A DNA stretch of 64,000 nucleotides from Mytilus edulis (Eukaryota > Mollusca > Bivalvia > Mytilida > Mytilidae), in the NCBI RefSeq assembly GCF_963676685.1, contig NC_092354.1:18296746-18360745 (forward strand), read 5' to 3'. A program made the translations under genes and the position numbers. This document shows, one piece after another, positions 35,501 to 44,412 of the stretch. The notes beneath the pieces were generated by a model that saw only the letters and a list, made by a program, of their open reading frames with translations, did no database searches and had not been told where the DNA came from. How positions within the stretch are numbered: the stretch's first letter is position 1; each line of letters starts with the position of its first letter.

Positions 35501-36935
35501 CACTGTGTCACAGAATCATGGACTCAAACTTATATTCTATTATACAATCCTGTACAATTGTATATATTAATGTAACTACTTATTTATCAACATAACAATA
35601 AAAACCATGTGTACGAGGTTTAATGTGCTTTAATGGCAAACTGACAATTGCACTACACAGCACCATGGTATAGAACAGACCTTTTAATTAAAACTAGTTT
35701 TTGTAGATATAACGGATTCATATCGCAAAGAAAATACAAATAAAGCAATCACAGGTTGTAGTAATCAAGGTATGTGTTATTTGTTACCACATATTCAAAC
35801 TATAATGTAAGCAAGTTGGGTTTTTTTTTTGCATTGTATTTATATATATTTTAATCATTAACGCACACAAATAATTGACGAATATGAATATTAAGAAACA
35901 CCCAAAAATGTTCCATAGGATGAGTTTTGTAGATTTTGCAAATTGAACCAACAACGACAAAACACTATGATATAGAGTTTGTCGAAAATGCAATGGCGAC
36001 ACAATTCATCGTCCCTGTATCACAATTTAATTACTTCTTGTTGGTGTATATGTCTTGCACGTATTGATATGTCTTTATTTCTTGTTCTTCAGAATATCAA
36101 CTTGATTTTTTTGCTTTGCATATTTATTTATTTTTTATTTCTCTGTTTTTATTTATTTTTTATTTTTTCAGGACTGTTGTCTAGAGAAATAATTGTTTAT
36201 TCTACATTATCAGTTTTGGTGTCCGGTTTCGGGATATGTTTATGCTTCGTTCTTCTCAAGTACAGAACATTAGCGAAAAAGGACATAGTAACTATTAGTC
36301 AAACACGAAATTCGTTGATACCTCAGCAAATCCAACCTCATGAAACGGCGGACCGTTTATATGAAATTATTAATGAGGAAGATTTACTAGACAACCGACG
36401 TCTACAGCAAATGTCGTCTAATTATCTTGATGTTATACATGATTCAAATATCAGAGAGATTTGTGAAAGCAATCGTTTTGTGAACCAAGATAACCCATGT
36501 CAATTACTATCAATTGATCAGACGCAAATAAAAGATAACAATTTGAAAGTGGAAAGCCGTTCCGTAAAGAGTGCTGATAGTACTTCATCTTCCGATGAAT
36601 ATCAGTGGGATTCAACACAAGATTATTTAAATCCGTATCAGCCAATGATTGATATTTCTCCACCGGCAGAAAGAAAGTATCTTACTATAGCAACTGCACA
36701 CACCAGAGAAGACGGTTATCACAAATGTGTTGCAACAGTAAGAAATGAATATAAACAGCAGTATCTTTACGAGGTTGAAAAGGAAGCTATGACCAATCTT
36801 TATGATAATAATAACAGTGATTCAGCTAGCTTTGGAAGCAATGTATCTAAGGGTGTTTCAATTAGGAAAGGAGAAAAAGAATTTAAATCATACGAAAATT
36901 TAAATGCTGAACGGTTCAAAATAGAGGATGAGTAA
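17454..36935 (+). CDS. Ten-exon CEGF-like transmembrane receptor, 474 aa
   Basis: Exons are 17454-17545, 19519-19577, 22017-22125, 22405-22472, 25237-25282, 26937-26995, 30364-30472, 31367-31434, 32459-32509 and 36172-36935. Phases agree at every junction and the sum is 1425 nt (474 residues plus TAA). Residues 1-22 are a hydrophobic signal peptide. Residues 24-109 and 119-203 are two copies of a Cys-rich module with the pattern CC-x-D-x-E, then a GYTS-x6-C-xx-C EGF-like exon with YG(E/D)RC, then CD-x-V-x-GC. A short Ser/Thr stalk (204-221) leads to a transmembrane helix (about 228-250). The 225-residue tail has tyrosine motifs YEII, YLDV, YLTI, YENL and an NPY. The pattern resembles MEGF10/Draper/PEAR1 receptors but is much shorter, so a role in recognition or phagocytosis is inference. 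It is the intact member of a local tandem family. Confidence 0.85.
17845..18010 (+). repeat. Dispersed mussel repeat R2 (plus orientation)
   Basis: The family has the shared core 'tctacaaaagactcatcag' followed by a run ending in 'agcattgaggacc'. Other copies lie near 25812-25900, 30776-30905 and 53485-53600. Confidence 0.8.
18475..18959. repeat. Tandem ~295-bp repeat, two copies
   Basis: Copy 1 is 18475-18672 and copy 2 is 18770-18959, offset 295. Both run from CCGTCATCAAACCG through CAATCGTATGATAGAT and CCAATCAGAGCG to CTCGGACGGGGA. The spacer also shows similarity to the sequence after copy 2 (ATACTATGA-AATATACTA), so the full unit is about 295 bp with a partial third copy. Confidence 0.85.
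19519..19577 (+). CDS. Receptor 1 exon 2 (A exon)
   Basis: A 59-nt exon between TTATTTTAG and GTATGT, phase 2 in and phase 1 out. It encodes SGEVIKVCCPDYEAIRNYCV. It has the same length and pattern as the A exons at 26937, 53649 and 57261. Confidence 0.88.
19761..19816. repeat. Tandem 30-bp duplication
   Basis: Two adjacent copies beginning ATCCTTTAGTAGTACAGTG, with offset 30. Confidence 0.9.
20329..20500. repeat. 172-bp direct repeat, copy 1
   Basis: Nearly identical to 21570-21741 at a constant offset of 1241, with only scattered substitutions. The copies start TGAAA but do not end in CA, so they do not look like a standard LTR pair. Confidence 0.9.
21329..21396 (+). ncRNA. tRNA-like / SINE promoter stretch
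   Basis: Contains an A-box match (TGGTGTAGTGG, 21336-21346) and a B-box match (GAGTTCGAATTCC, 21379-21391) at tRNA spacing. The T stem does not pair properly and no clean acceptor stem forms. This is more likely a tRNA-derived SINE head or a tRNA pseudogene than a working tRNA. Confidence 0.45.
21570..21741. repeat. 172-bp direct repeat, copy 2
   Basis: Partner of 20329-20500 at offset 1241. The tRNA-like stretch lies between the copies. Confidence 0.9.
22017..22125 (+). CDS. Receptor 1 exon 3 (B exon, EGF-like)
   Basis: A 109-nt exon between TTTTGTAG and GTATGT, phase 1 in and phase 2 out. It encodes GYTSDIGKTC then CxxCSKNMYGERC and ECSCS, eight cysteines in a CEGF/laminin-EGF-like order. 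It is identical in length to the B exons at 30364, 54957 and 57937. Confidence 0.9.
22405..22472 (+). CDS. Receptor 1 exon 4 (C exon)
   Basis: A 68-nt exon between CATTTTAG and GTAAGT, phase 2 in and phase 1 out. It encodes ICDNVEGCVGF then a Thr-rich segment. The CDxVxGC motif closes the EGF-like module. Confidence 0.88.
22473..25236 (+). other. Intron 4 of receptor 1
   Basis: A 2.8-kb intron. A dispersed repeat R1 copy lies at 23926-24262. The open frames at 22615-22899, 23039-23224, 23709-24041 and 24433-24681 are unsupported. Confidence 0.6.
23926..24262 (+). repeat. Dispersed mussel repeat R1 (plus orientation)
   Basis: A longer copy of the R1 family, starting at TTATTCGTTCAGTGTATG and ending at the ACCACATCT tail. 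It aligns over its whole length with 55668-56092. Confidence 0.82.
25237..25282 (+). CDS. Receptor 1 exon 5 (D exon)
   Basis: A 46-nt exon between TTTATTAG and GTACTA, phase 1 in and phase 2 out. It encodes TQHSTGRRCQFKTE. It links the first extracellular module to the second A exon. The equivalent exon in the third paralogue is 56714-56765. Confidence 0.8.
25404..25640 (+). repeat. Dispersed mussel repeat R3
   Basis: The segment from 'agagggacaacatataacag' to the Asp/Lys-rich 'gactaagcaaaacgaaccc' matches 49755-49910 in order and orientation. A transposon or SINE remnant is likely. Confidence 0.7.
25812..25900 (+). repeat. Dispersed mussel repeat R2 fragment
   Basis: Begins ACCAGGCTTATAATTTTG and contains 'cgtctacatgagactcgtcg', a diverged form of the R2 core. 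Confidence 0.7.
26937..26995 (+). CDS. Receptor 1 exon 6 (second A exon)
   Basis: A 59-nt exon between ATATTTAAG and GTAAGT. It encodes SGEVKLACCADSEAKGKYCL. Same phases as exon 2. Confidence 0.87.
27124..27347 (+). CDS. Possible alternative terminal exon of receptor 1
   Basis: After GAACAG at 27123 an open frame of 74 whole codons runs to TAA. Its phase (two leading bases) fits exactly after exon 6, so splicing here would end the protein after the second A exon with a novel tail and no membrane helix. The 27190-27330 part is clearly more GC-rich than its surroundings and reads like protein (motifs YYAVCGLRRRGFPELD and LCADGES). The acceptor has a poor pyrimidine tract. It may instead be a fragment of an unknown element. 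No family recognised. Confidence 0.35.
28352..28625 (+). repeat. Dispersed mussel repeat R1, second subfamily
   Basis: Starts near CAAGTCAGGAACCTG and ends at ACCACATCTTC. It contains 'tcatttcggggccttttata' and a diverged 'gagttgtctcatttgcaat'. Confidence 0.85.
30364..30472 (+). CDS. Receptor 1 exon 7 (second B exon, EGF-like)
   Basis: A 109-nt exon between ATATTACAG and GTTTGT. It encodes CSKGYTSVTGQKC then CPWPTYGDRC and ECHCS. The donor is GTTTGT rather than GTATGT as in the other B exons, so it may be a weaker site. Confidence 0.86.
30473..31366 (+). other. Intron 7 of receptor 1
   Basis: Contains an R2 repeat copy at 30776-30905. The exon 7 frame runs open well past the donor (to about 30734), so read-through would give a long in-frame extension, but this is probably chance. 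Confidence 0.55.
30776..30905 (+). repeat. Dispersed mussel repeat R2 fragment
   Basis: Contains 'cgtctacaagagactcatg' followed by 'aaagcattgaggaac', the two landmarks of R2. Confidence 0.75.
31367..31434 (+). CDS. Receptor 1 exon 8 (second C exon)
   Basis: A 68-nt exon between AATTATAG and GTAAGT. It encodes ICDRVDGCIRF and a Thr/Ser-rich end. It leaves one T in the split codon, so direct joining to exon 10 (which starts GA) would make TGA. Confidence 0.86.
31435..32458 (+). other. Intron 8 of receptor 1
   Basis: An R1-type repeat in minus orientation occupies 31494-31680. The remaining sequence is A-rich and unremarkable. Confidence 0.55.
31494..31680 (-). repeat. Dispersed mussel repeat R1 (minus orientation)
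   Basis: Begins AAGATGTGGTATGAGTGCG and contains 'atgacaactatccatccaag', then a GTGTAAAACCATTTAAACAGG segment, the reverse of the R1 sequence. Confidence 0.8.
32459..32509 (+). CDS. Receptor 1 exon 9 (stalk)
   Basis: A 51-nt exon between AATTTGTAG and GTAATT, phase 1 on both sides. It encodes NRTYLSTMKTATYSGN, a Thr/Ser-rich stalk with one N-glycosylation sequon. Its presence is needed to avoid a stop at the exon 8/10 junction. No paralogous copy was found, so it is the least certain exon. Confidence 0.6.
32794..34424. mobile_element. Non-autonomous CACTA-like DNA element
   Basis: Both ends read CACTACAAACCATTAAA inward. About 85 bp of terminal sequence match as an inverted repeat. TAA directly flanks each end (32791-32793 and 34425-34427), a 3-bp duplication as expected for CACTA/EnSpm. 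Both subterminal regions carry many copies of a ~20-bp unit, AGTCTGAACCRTACTCGACC, in opposite orientation on the two sides. The AT-rich centre has no transposase. Subterminal repeat arrays are a hallmark of this superfamily. Confidence 0.85.
32880..33070. repeat. Left subterminal array of ~20-bp units
   Basis: Roughly ten degenerate copies of the unit 'agtctgaaccatactcgacc'. The mirrored array on the right covers about 34115-34330. The 78-codon frame seen here is just the repeat read as protein. Confidence 0.85.
34478..34978 (-). CDS. Orphan 166-codon open frame (doubtful)
   Basis: The longest intronic open frame outside the retrotransposon. It begins with ATG and holds hydrophobic stretches around residues 30-75. 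No family, splice context or codon bias supports it, and it lies antisense in an intron. Listed only because of its length; chance is more likely. Confidence 0.15.
   Translation of the reverse strand: MKVHPQKHINVEIYYRIVSTWFSSSRNFKGRIFYLICYITSVFIFSKACDRCKCISLIITQPCIISVVLSVVTSFGKRGFYIHPSKRIFIPNYHQVINLKEEQTSLDDKKKVFVREFMYILTELLCTDLSFFNSLVFRQIYSKEWGNSAKRMTHLIINAWYVANKH
36172..36935 (+). CDS. Receptor 1 exon 10: transmembrane helix and tail
   Basis: A 764-nt last exon after TTTTTTCAG. It encodes LLSREIIVYS, a helix (STLSVLVSGFGICLCFVLL), a basic stop-transfer and a 225-residue tail. The tail has YEII, YLDV, NPY, YLTI and YENL, serine clusters and acidic stretches. The start of this exon is clearly homologous to 45131-45318 in the broken paralogue. 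Confidence 0.9.
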
Positions 36936-37799
36936 AATCAAAAGGTGATTTTTCTTCGCCCGTACCCTCTATGGAGTATACTAACCCTCAGTAAACCTGT
37001 AGGGGGTCAGTAGCAAACCATATAACTTAATATATAACTATATATCAGTAAGGGATTCATTTGTAAGTAAGATTCTAAGAAATAATAACCCAGTTCCGAA
37101 TGATCTGGACCATATTTATTGTATCTAAAGTCATAGAAATAGATTAGTAAATACTAAAAATAGTATGTGTTTGCTTTTAAAAGGTATGTTTTGTTAGAAT
37201 ATCTTCATTAAATGAAAGAGATGATGCAAATCAGACATTCGTTACTCATTGATCCAATTAAATATGCAAGGCGCGGAGACAACAAAGACTAAAAAACGAT
37301 TGCTAAGTATAGCAACCACTATTTGAAACTGTATATACAAACATGTCAACGGAATTCGTGCTAAGAAAAATATCTAAGAAAAGCAGAATGTTGATGAACC
37401 AGGGATATATAAAAAAAAACTGTCCCTTTCTTTTTTATTTCTTAGTTTAATGCGAATATGCCTACACCAAAGTAAATGTTATAGGTACTGACGTAGTTTA
37501 TTTTCTTAATAACGAGTAATAGTACTTGTATAGTCTTCAACTCAACTGTATAGTTATTTTTCGTTAATATGCTTTTGGTGGAGTTCGGTATTCAAACATC
37601 CCGCCAATTTGTTAATGTGCAATGGTATCATTGTCCTTTATTTTTTCATCAAATCAATACGGATTTGTATATAACATGTCATTTCGTTTCTATTTTTTTT
37701 TCTCTTTGTTGATATACATTTAGTTGTTTTTTATAACATTATCACACAATGTTTACTACTGTACCCCATTTCTTGTTTATGTTTTTAATGTATTATATC

Positions 37800-38090
37800 T
37801 AGATATAGGAAGTTGTGGTGTGAATGCCAATGAGACAACTCTCCATCCAAATAACAATTGATAAAAGTAAACCGTTATAGGTCAATGTACGGCCTTCAAC
37901 ACGGAGCCTTGGCTCACATCGAACAACAAACAATAAAGGGCTCAAACATTACTCGTGTAAAACCATTCAATCGGGAAAAGTAACGGTCTAATCTATGTAA
38001 AAAAAAAACGAGAAACGAGAAACACGTATAAATTACATAAGCAAAAGACAACTACTGTACATCAGATTCCTGACTTAGGACAGGTGAAAA
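37800..38090 (-). repeat. Dispersed mussel repeat R1 (minus orientation)
   Basis: Runs from AGATATAGGAAGTTGTGGTG through CAATGAGACAACTCTCCATC and TACGGCCTTCAACACGGAG to TCCTGACTTAGGACAGG. It is the most complete copy in the window. Confidence 0.9.
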
Positions 38091-38268
38091 TATTTTCAGC
38101 GGAATTTAACGTTTTAATGGTACCAAACCTTCTCCCTTTTTCTGAAACAATAGCATAACATCACAACATAGAAAAACACACGATAAAATACCAATTGGAA
38201 GGTTTTAACTCAATCAAAAAACGTAAATTAACACACTATGAACGAATAAATTTGATCTGCGATACATG

Positions 38269-38701
38269 AAGGTGGCACGGTAGTATTCCCTGGTCCATAA
38301 GGGATAATGATAGCCTTTCTATAATTTTCACCACTTTCTAACACTGCAAAAAATTCTACATTCACAGTTAACTGAAGTACTTTTATTTTACTATTCAGAA
38401 ATGAATTTGAATATGTATGATGACCTTTTACTTTTTTTGCTATTTTAAAAAACTAAGGCCACTAGTACTTTTAGGTCTTGTAGATAGTACAAAATTTGAA
38501 AAAAATCTCAAAAATTCATATTCATCTGTATATATAAATGTTTCCTATTTTTCTACAACTGATTCATCCCTCAGTTTGGGAAAGTATGTTCAGTTTATAC
38601 TGTATTGTTTGTCCAATCAAACTGTTTAGATACATTGACCTAAGTAGGGTACACAAAAGAGCAACCTAAATTCTGGAATGCAAATACTACCATGCCACCT
38701 T
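38269..38701. mobile_element. Miniature inverted-repeat element, 433 bp
   Basis: The ends are 19-bp inverted repeats differing at one base (AAGGTGGCAYGGTAGTATT at 38269 and reversed at 38683-38701). There is no coding capacity. No convincing target duplication is seen, so the superfamily is open. Confidence 0.65.
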
Positions 38702-41700
38702 AACCAACACATAACACACTTGAAACCAGTCATGACACCTATGATGCATAGGCTTTTTTTTTACTTTGGAACATATCACAATAAAGAACTCTAGACTGCA
38801 CTCATTTTTTACAAAAAAAATGAAACATTACATCCCTACCCCATCTGGCAGATTTTCACTTTTCTTCATCTTACCATTTTTATTTAAGGAGTGAACAAAA
38901 CCCAAATATATGATGTTTCAAATCAACACAGAAGTCAAACATGGTGATTCAGGAGGATTTATTTGACTGCCAACTCTATTAATTGTTAATCTGACTGAAA
39001 GAAACAGTTTAAGCACCAAATCATGAAAACTGATATTTAAGTCCATTCCACATTTACAGCATGCCTTATATTACTTTAAACATTTCCCGATTATGAGGGC
39101 AATACAACACGAGTCTTTAGATTGCAGTTAACTATTATTCCGAAATCTTTTTGACCATACATGTACTAGAATACATCTCTAAATTGACTGCTTGTCTATT
39201 TCTCATGTATGCATTAAGTTAAATTATGTCCCCTTACATAATCAATTTGCCTTTATTGTGATTTTCACTGTCAGAAAATCTTAACAACTAAAAATGGTAT
39301 TTGGATGGAAAATGAATAAACCATTTCATCTTACTGATATAACATCGAAAATGCATTCTTTGTCAAAAACAATGTCTAGTCAATGTATAGAAACCCCTAT
39401 GTCTATCTCTATTTCACCAATATGAGAGCTAAACGAATTAATAAGAAAATACGATTTGAGAGTACTCGCAGTTACTGACAGCTAGTTAAAAGCCAAAAAA
39501 AAAAAATCATGCATCAGAGACTAAAATCAACTAAATCACATCCCAGGGACAGTTAGAGAAGACATGACATGTGCACTGTCAAAAATAAATGTATCGACAG
39601 GTAGTAGGAAAGTGAGGGGCCACTTCTCCACAGATAAAAAATAACGTGGGTGTGCCTCTATACATCCCGCCTCAAAAGAAGATACAATTTAGTTATGTTT
39701 TAATTTGCTAATGACAAGATCGGTATTAGTGCCAATGTAAACTATATTCAGAGATCTAATTACAATATTGGTACGATAACCCTTACTTATAATTTTGTTT
39801 AGAGGTTCGATGAGTTTACATGGATCATATAAGGATATATTATATCTGTTTGTTTTACTCAAACATTGTTGTCAATATAATATGCAACTTTCATACAAAT
39901 GAGCGGTTTAGCTAGCTACACAACCAGGTTATATCCACCATTTTATACATAAGGAAATGCCCTAATAAGGTAAGTATAGTGACAATTGTTTTTCATTTGT
40001 TTGATGTGTTTGAGATTCTGATTTTGGCGATTGATTAGGGACTTTACGTTGTCAGTTTTTCTTAAAGTATGTTTTTGTTTGTGTGTAATTTTACTTATAT
40101 TATATAATAAATATCAATATGATATATCACCCTTCTGTATTTATATCCACATCCAAATTCATTAATGAGTTTACATTTTTCGTGATATTTCAAATTCCTA
40201 CCACAACCTCCTGCAATCCCGTGATTTATCATATTTAGCCAATTTCTATTAAAAAGATTATATCGTCAGATAAAAATTATTTTATTTATGTCACATTGCC
40301 ATGAATTTTGAATCCTTGGCAGTGTGTCTGGTTCAAACCAAATTATAGTTCGTATATAAAATCTTTCCCTTTTCAAAATAAGCTATTTTTGGAAGGCATG
40401 CTCAAAATTACCGGACAATTGAGAAATTCTCAAAACAAGGCTTCCCAAAATTTGGACACACAATACATAAAATATTGAGGATGAAACCATACAACAGAAG
40501 ATTTTATGAAATAAAAGTATGTTATGAATGTGTTCACAATATTATCCAATAATTGGGTTTACCAGTTGAATGAAGTGAAGTCATAAGTCTTACATTTTTT
40601 TAGGTGCGGGGTGCAGCGGACTGCACCGTAGTTGGATATATCCATTTCATTAGACTGTCCATCGTTATTGCTCTAAATACTCAGCTGTTAGTCTATGATA
40701 AGTGTATGACTTTATTGGCGATTTGTACGTTTTTTCTTTTGTTCGTACTTCAAGCAAAATAATTTCAAGAGCATAGACGTGACATGATACTAAAAAAAAG
40801 TAGGCAATACCGTCATATTTTAGTGCAGAGACATCATGTGCTGAAGTTCATTCGCGTCATGTTATCAATGAAATGCACGTGACTTCATTCATACATCCAA
40901 AACAATATTGAAACATTTTGTAAGAGTCAAAGTAGTTTTACATAATTATGTAGTAACTATTTCATTGAACTTCATATTATCCGTCCAAAACCACATAGTC
41001 GAGACAAATTGCCGATCAAAAAGAATAATGAGCTTGCTTGATATTCTGGCTGACCATGCCAAATTCCAAAACAAAAATGCCATTATTCGAAAGGTATGAT
41101 CTTTTCCCTGAGCCGTAAGGAGCTTTCAGAGATCAGACCCAAACTTCTGTTTTTATAAATAATAGTATGTACATAACTATGATTAATTCATATATTAATG
41201 TTTAAACTAAAACAAATCGTTCTTGTGATCACATAGATTCCCTTTGGAAGCATTTTTTCAAGTGAATGTCTTCTTAAAAAATTAATCATTTTGGTCAATG
41301 TTAAAATCCGAAACATAACGTTAAGTAGAGCATTTACTGTCACAGGGAAACTCTCATTGATACTCAAAAAGGCATCAAATAAATGAAACTGCCTCTTATC
41401 CAGTAAACGACAAATTACATTTCAACTGTATTTTATAAAACACATAATGTTACATGAAATTTATATGTTTTGACAAGATACATGTATACTGAAATTATCA
41501 TCTGGAAGCCAAAAAAATGTAATGTCAAGAAAATTGAGGGCAAGACTTTTTTCTAGTAAATAACAACAAAAAATCGTCAAAATCGAAATTGAATTGTAAT
41601 TTGTGATTTCTTTGTGAATTTGTAACCATTGGTATCTTGTTATTTTTGTATGCAGAAATCTATTTTTAAACTTTACACATATACAACCTTGACTTTCACC

Positions 41701-41925
41701 TATATTTAACAGATAATAGACAATTTGAAATCAAGTGTCAAAATTAAAACTGAACTTCATTTCTGACAAATTTCCTGATTATATAGTAAATACAATTGCA
41801 TAGATTATTTCCGTGCAAATGAGTTTTCAAATGCACAATTATTTCCTTAATCATTGTTAATGTAACATCTGTTATGGTAATATTATCATGATGATAAAAA
41901 AGTCGTGTGTTTTACTTTAATTTCT

Positions 41926-41975
41926 ATGTTTATTTCACTCTCTAAAAGTAAATTATGTCAAACCAGAACTTCAAG
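41926..41975 (+). pseudogene. Degenerate signal/first exon of broken paralogue
   Basis: Aligns with 52911-53002 from ATCA-ATGATG to TTCAAG/GTAT. The upstream ATGATG frame meets TAA after ten codons. The retained frame gives a short, weakly hydrophobic start then LCQTRTS. Confidence 0.65.
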
Positions 41976-42534
41976 GTATATGCCAATTTAGAAAAAAATT
42001 GAAGCTGCACTTATCGATGCGCTTTATCTTATTACATGCAGTTAAACCCTTTAATAAGAATATTGAGTGGATTGACACCACTGTTCAAAAATTATTTTCA
42101 TTGTTTTGCAGATTCATTGTAGTTTACTCAACGATATACGCGATATAAAATATTACTTCAGCTACATGAATGTGTTACTTAACTTTTAAAATGATCGTGG
42201 TTGTTTTTACATACACATCTGCTCCACAATCAATTTCAAATGATGTCAACCATTAATTAATAATTGCAAATCCAGATCAAAAGCTGTCGTGCAATTCTTG
42301 CAATACCAAACCTTCTCGAACAAATACTTCCTTTTCAATTGTAATATATCAGTTGTCAGTTGGTCCGCACAATCGGCACTTCGTCAATGCTTGTTACTCG
42401 TTGTTAAATAACTTTCAAATGTTGTTAAAAGTTACGTAATTTGTTTTTGATCAATTCAATACTAAGAGTTTTACGTAGTCTTAATAAAACCAAGTGATAT
42501 TAAGATTTCCAGTAACTTTTAGAAAGTGTTCAAC

Positions 42535-42672
42535 CATAGGCCTTTTATAGCTACATATGCGGTTTAGGTTTTGCACGTTGTTGAATGCTACAGCGATCTA
42601 TATTTGTTAAAGTGTACGTCTTTAGGTGTGTGATGGAGAGTTGTTTCATTAATTATCACACCACAACTTTAT
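42535..42672 (+). repeat. Dispersed mussel repeat R1 (plus orientation), diverged
   Basis: Contains 'ggccttttatagctacatat' and 'gatggagagttgtttcatt', diverged R1 landmarks. Confidence 0.75.
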
Positions 42673-42736
42673 TTTTATTTATAAAAGAAAGTTAGACCAT
42701 TTTTTTACAAAAGACAAATTGATAGGAATGTTAGAT

Positions 42737-42842
42737 GTGAACTGATGCTCCGTCATGAAGGCTGTATTTTATGGTTTACATTTCATAAATTGTTACTGTA
42801 ATGGGGAGTTGTCTCATTGGCACTTATACCAAATTTTCTGTA
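42737..42842 (+). repeat. Dispersed mussel repeat R1, 3' part
   Basis: Contains 'gatgctccgtcatgaaggct' and 'gagttgtctcattggcactt'. Confidence 0.8.
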
Positions 42843-43145
42843 ATTAATGTAAACGATAAAATTGAGAAAGGAAGTGGGGAATGTGTCGAAGCGACAATTA
42901 CACGACCATAGAGCAGACAACAGCCAAAGTCCACCAATGGGTCTTCAATGTAGCGAGAAACTCCAGCACCCGGAGGCGTCTTCAGCTGGTCCCTTAAAAA
43001 TATGTATACTAGTACAGTGATAATGGACGTCATACTAAACTCTGAATTATACAAAAGAAACTAAAACTCAAAATTATACAAGACTAACAAAGGCAAGAGG
43101 CTCCTGACTTGGGACAGGCGCAAAATTGCGGCGGGGTTAAGCATG
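42843..43145. repeat. Dispersed mussel repeat R4
   Basis: Contains 'caccaatgggtcttcaatgt' and 'ggctcctgacttgggacagg'. Matches 52190-52400 in the same orientation and 13845-14000 in reverse. Confidence 0.8.
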
Positions 43146-43275
43146 ATTATGAGATCTCAACTCTCACACTATACCTCAAGTCAATGCAGAAAAGTAAACG
43201 CTTTACAATGCGCACATTAAAATTCTATAAGACTATAAGTTGAATTAAAAATATATATTTTTTATTAATTTTCAG

Positions 43276-43318
43276 AAATGCTGTGCCGATTATGAGAAAA
43301 GAGAAAATGATTGCATCA
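43276..43318 (+). pseudogene. Degenerate A exon of broken paralogue
   Basis: Between ATTTTCAG and GTAAGC. It reads CCADYEKRENDC, very close to the A exon of receptor 3 (53649-53707), but 16 nt after the first three bases are missing, leaving 43 nt and the wrong phase. Confidence 0.75.
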
Positions 43319-43925
43319 GTAAGCTATATCGTTTTTATGTTATAAGTTAATTACATATCCTACATCCTGAAAATACATAAGGTACTTCTAGTCAGTCTAA
43401 GATAGGTATGTCGATAAAGCCGTTTTTAGGTCTATCTAAAATTATAGCGATGAACATTATGATTGGTGGCAAAGATAATAGCTTGTGACAACTGAATGAT
43501 AGTCAACATATATATATATATATAGGTTTATATCTTATGCAGGAAATTTTTTTAGTAGCAAATCAGTGAATATAACCTATTTTTGAGAATCACTTGTAAA
43601 TGGTTGCAAATGAAAGGAAATTAATGCTTTCCAAAAGACATATAATTCTTGCGTGCATTTGAAATTAATCTCAAAGAGTTTTATTGGGATTTTATCCTTA
43701 AGCTTGAATTTCTATAAAATAAATACTATAATTATTATAGCGGGTGACGGAAACGTATACATTTGTAGGACCTACAAACCATTTTTTGTCATTTTCTTAA
43801 AAAAATTAAATATATTGGAGTTATATTTAAACTCATTAATACGAAAAGAAAATGATAATGGCATGGCAAAAAACCAAAACATTAGAAAGACAAACAAGGG
43901 TTCAAACACAATTAAGAAATCTAAA
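43319..43925. other. Intron or spacer in broken paralogue
   Basis: AT-rich, with an (AT)n run at about 43508-43524. The 92-codon frame at 43653-43931 runs into the duplicated tail segment and is not a natural exon. Confidence 0.5.
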
Positions 43926-44412
43926 AGATAGCAGGCAAAATGAAGAAAGTAACTATCATTCACCCTCGAAATACTTCACTACCACAACACAGGCAAGATA
44001 TAGAAACGGAGGAGCGTTTATATGACACTATTGGAGACACAAACATGCTAAGATATGTACAACAAATGATAAAAGAAACCCCCAGTTCCAAAAGTGAAAT
44101 CCAAATTGTATAGAACTGCGAAAATACTTAGTCTTTTCACGAGGGTCTCCGAGAAGCAAAACAACAATATACAAATATGCCACTGTAATAAATGGCACCA
44201 TTAAAACTAAGTACTATGTAATGGTAACAACAGTACAATGGATAGACAGTCGATTATACGAAAAAGGTACAATCAGCTTTAAATAGTACATACTGAAGAA
44301 TCCACTCGAGCTAAAGAAGGATGCTTCTAGTGATAATATAATATTTTTTAATCCGTTTTGGATGTACATTTTTCAGCGGTATTTATTAGTTGAAATAGGA
44401 CACAATGACTGT
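43926..44412. repeat. Duplicated terminal-exon segment, copy 1
   Basis: Identical to 45224-45710 apart from a handful of substitutions, at a constant offset of 1298 with no gaps. It starts inside the cytoplasmic-tail coding part, so it lacks the transmembrane helix. Here the tail frame stays open through an LYDTI motif to about 44113. Confidence 0.93.

Larger units (their letters stand above)
32510..36171 (+). other. Intron 9 of receptor 1
   Basis: A 3.7-kb intron hosting the CACTA-like element at 32794-34424. A 166-codon minus-strand frame at 34478-34978 lies just after it, listed separately. Confidence 0.65.
36936..41925. other. Intergenic DNA between receptor 1 and its broken paralogue
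   Basis: Holds an ATTAAA at 37207 (possible poly(A) signal), an R1 repeat at 37800-38090 and a short inverted-repeat element at 38269-38701. From 38702 to 41925 I see nothing supported. Confidence 0.55.
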
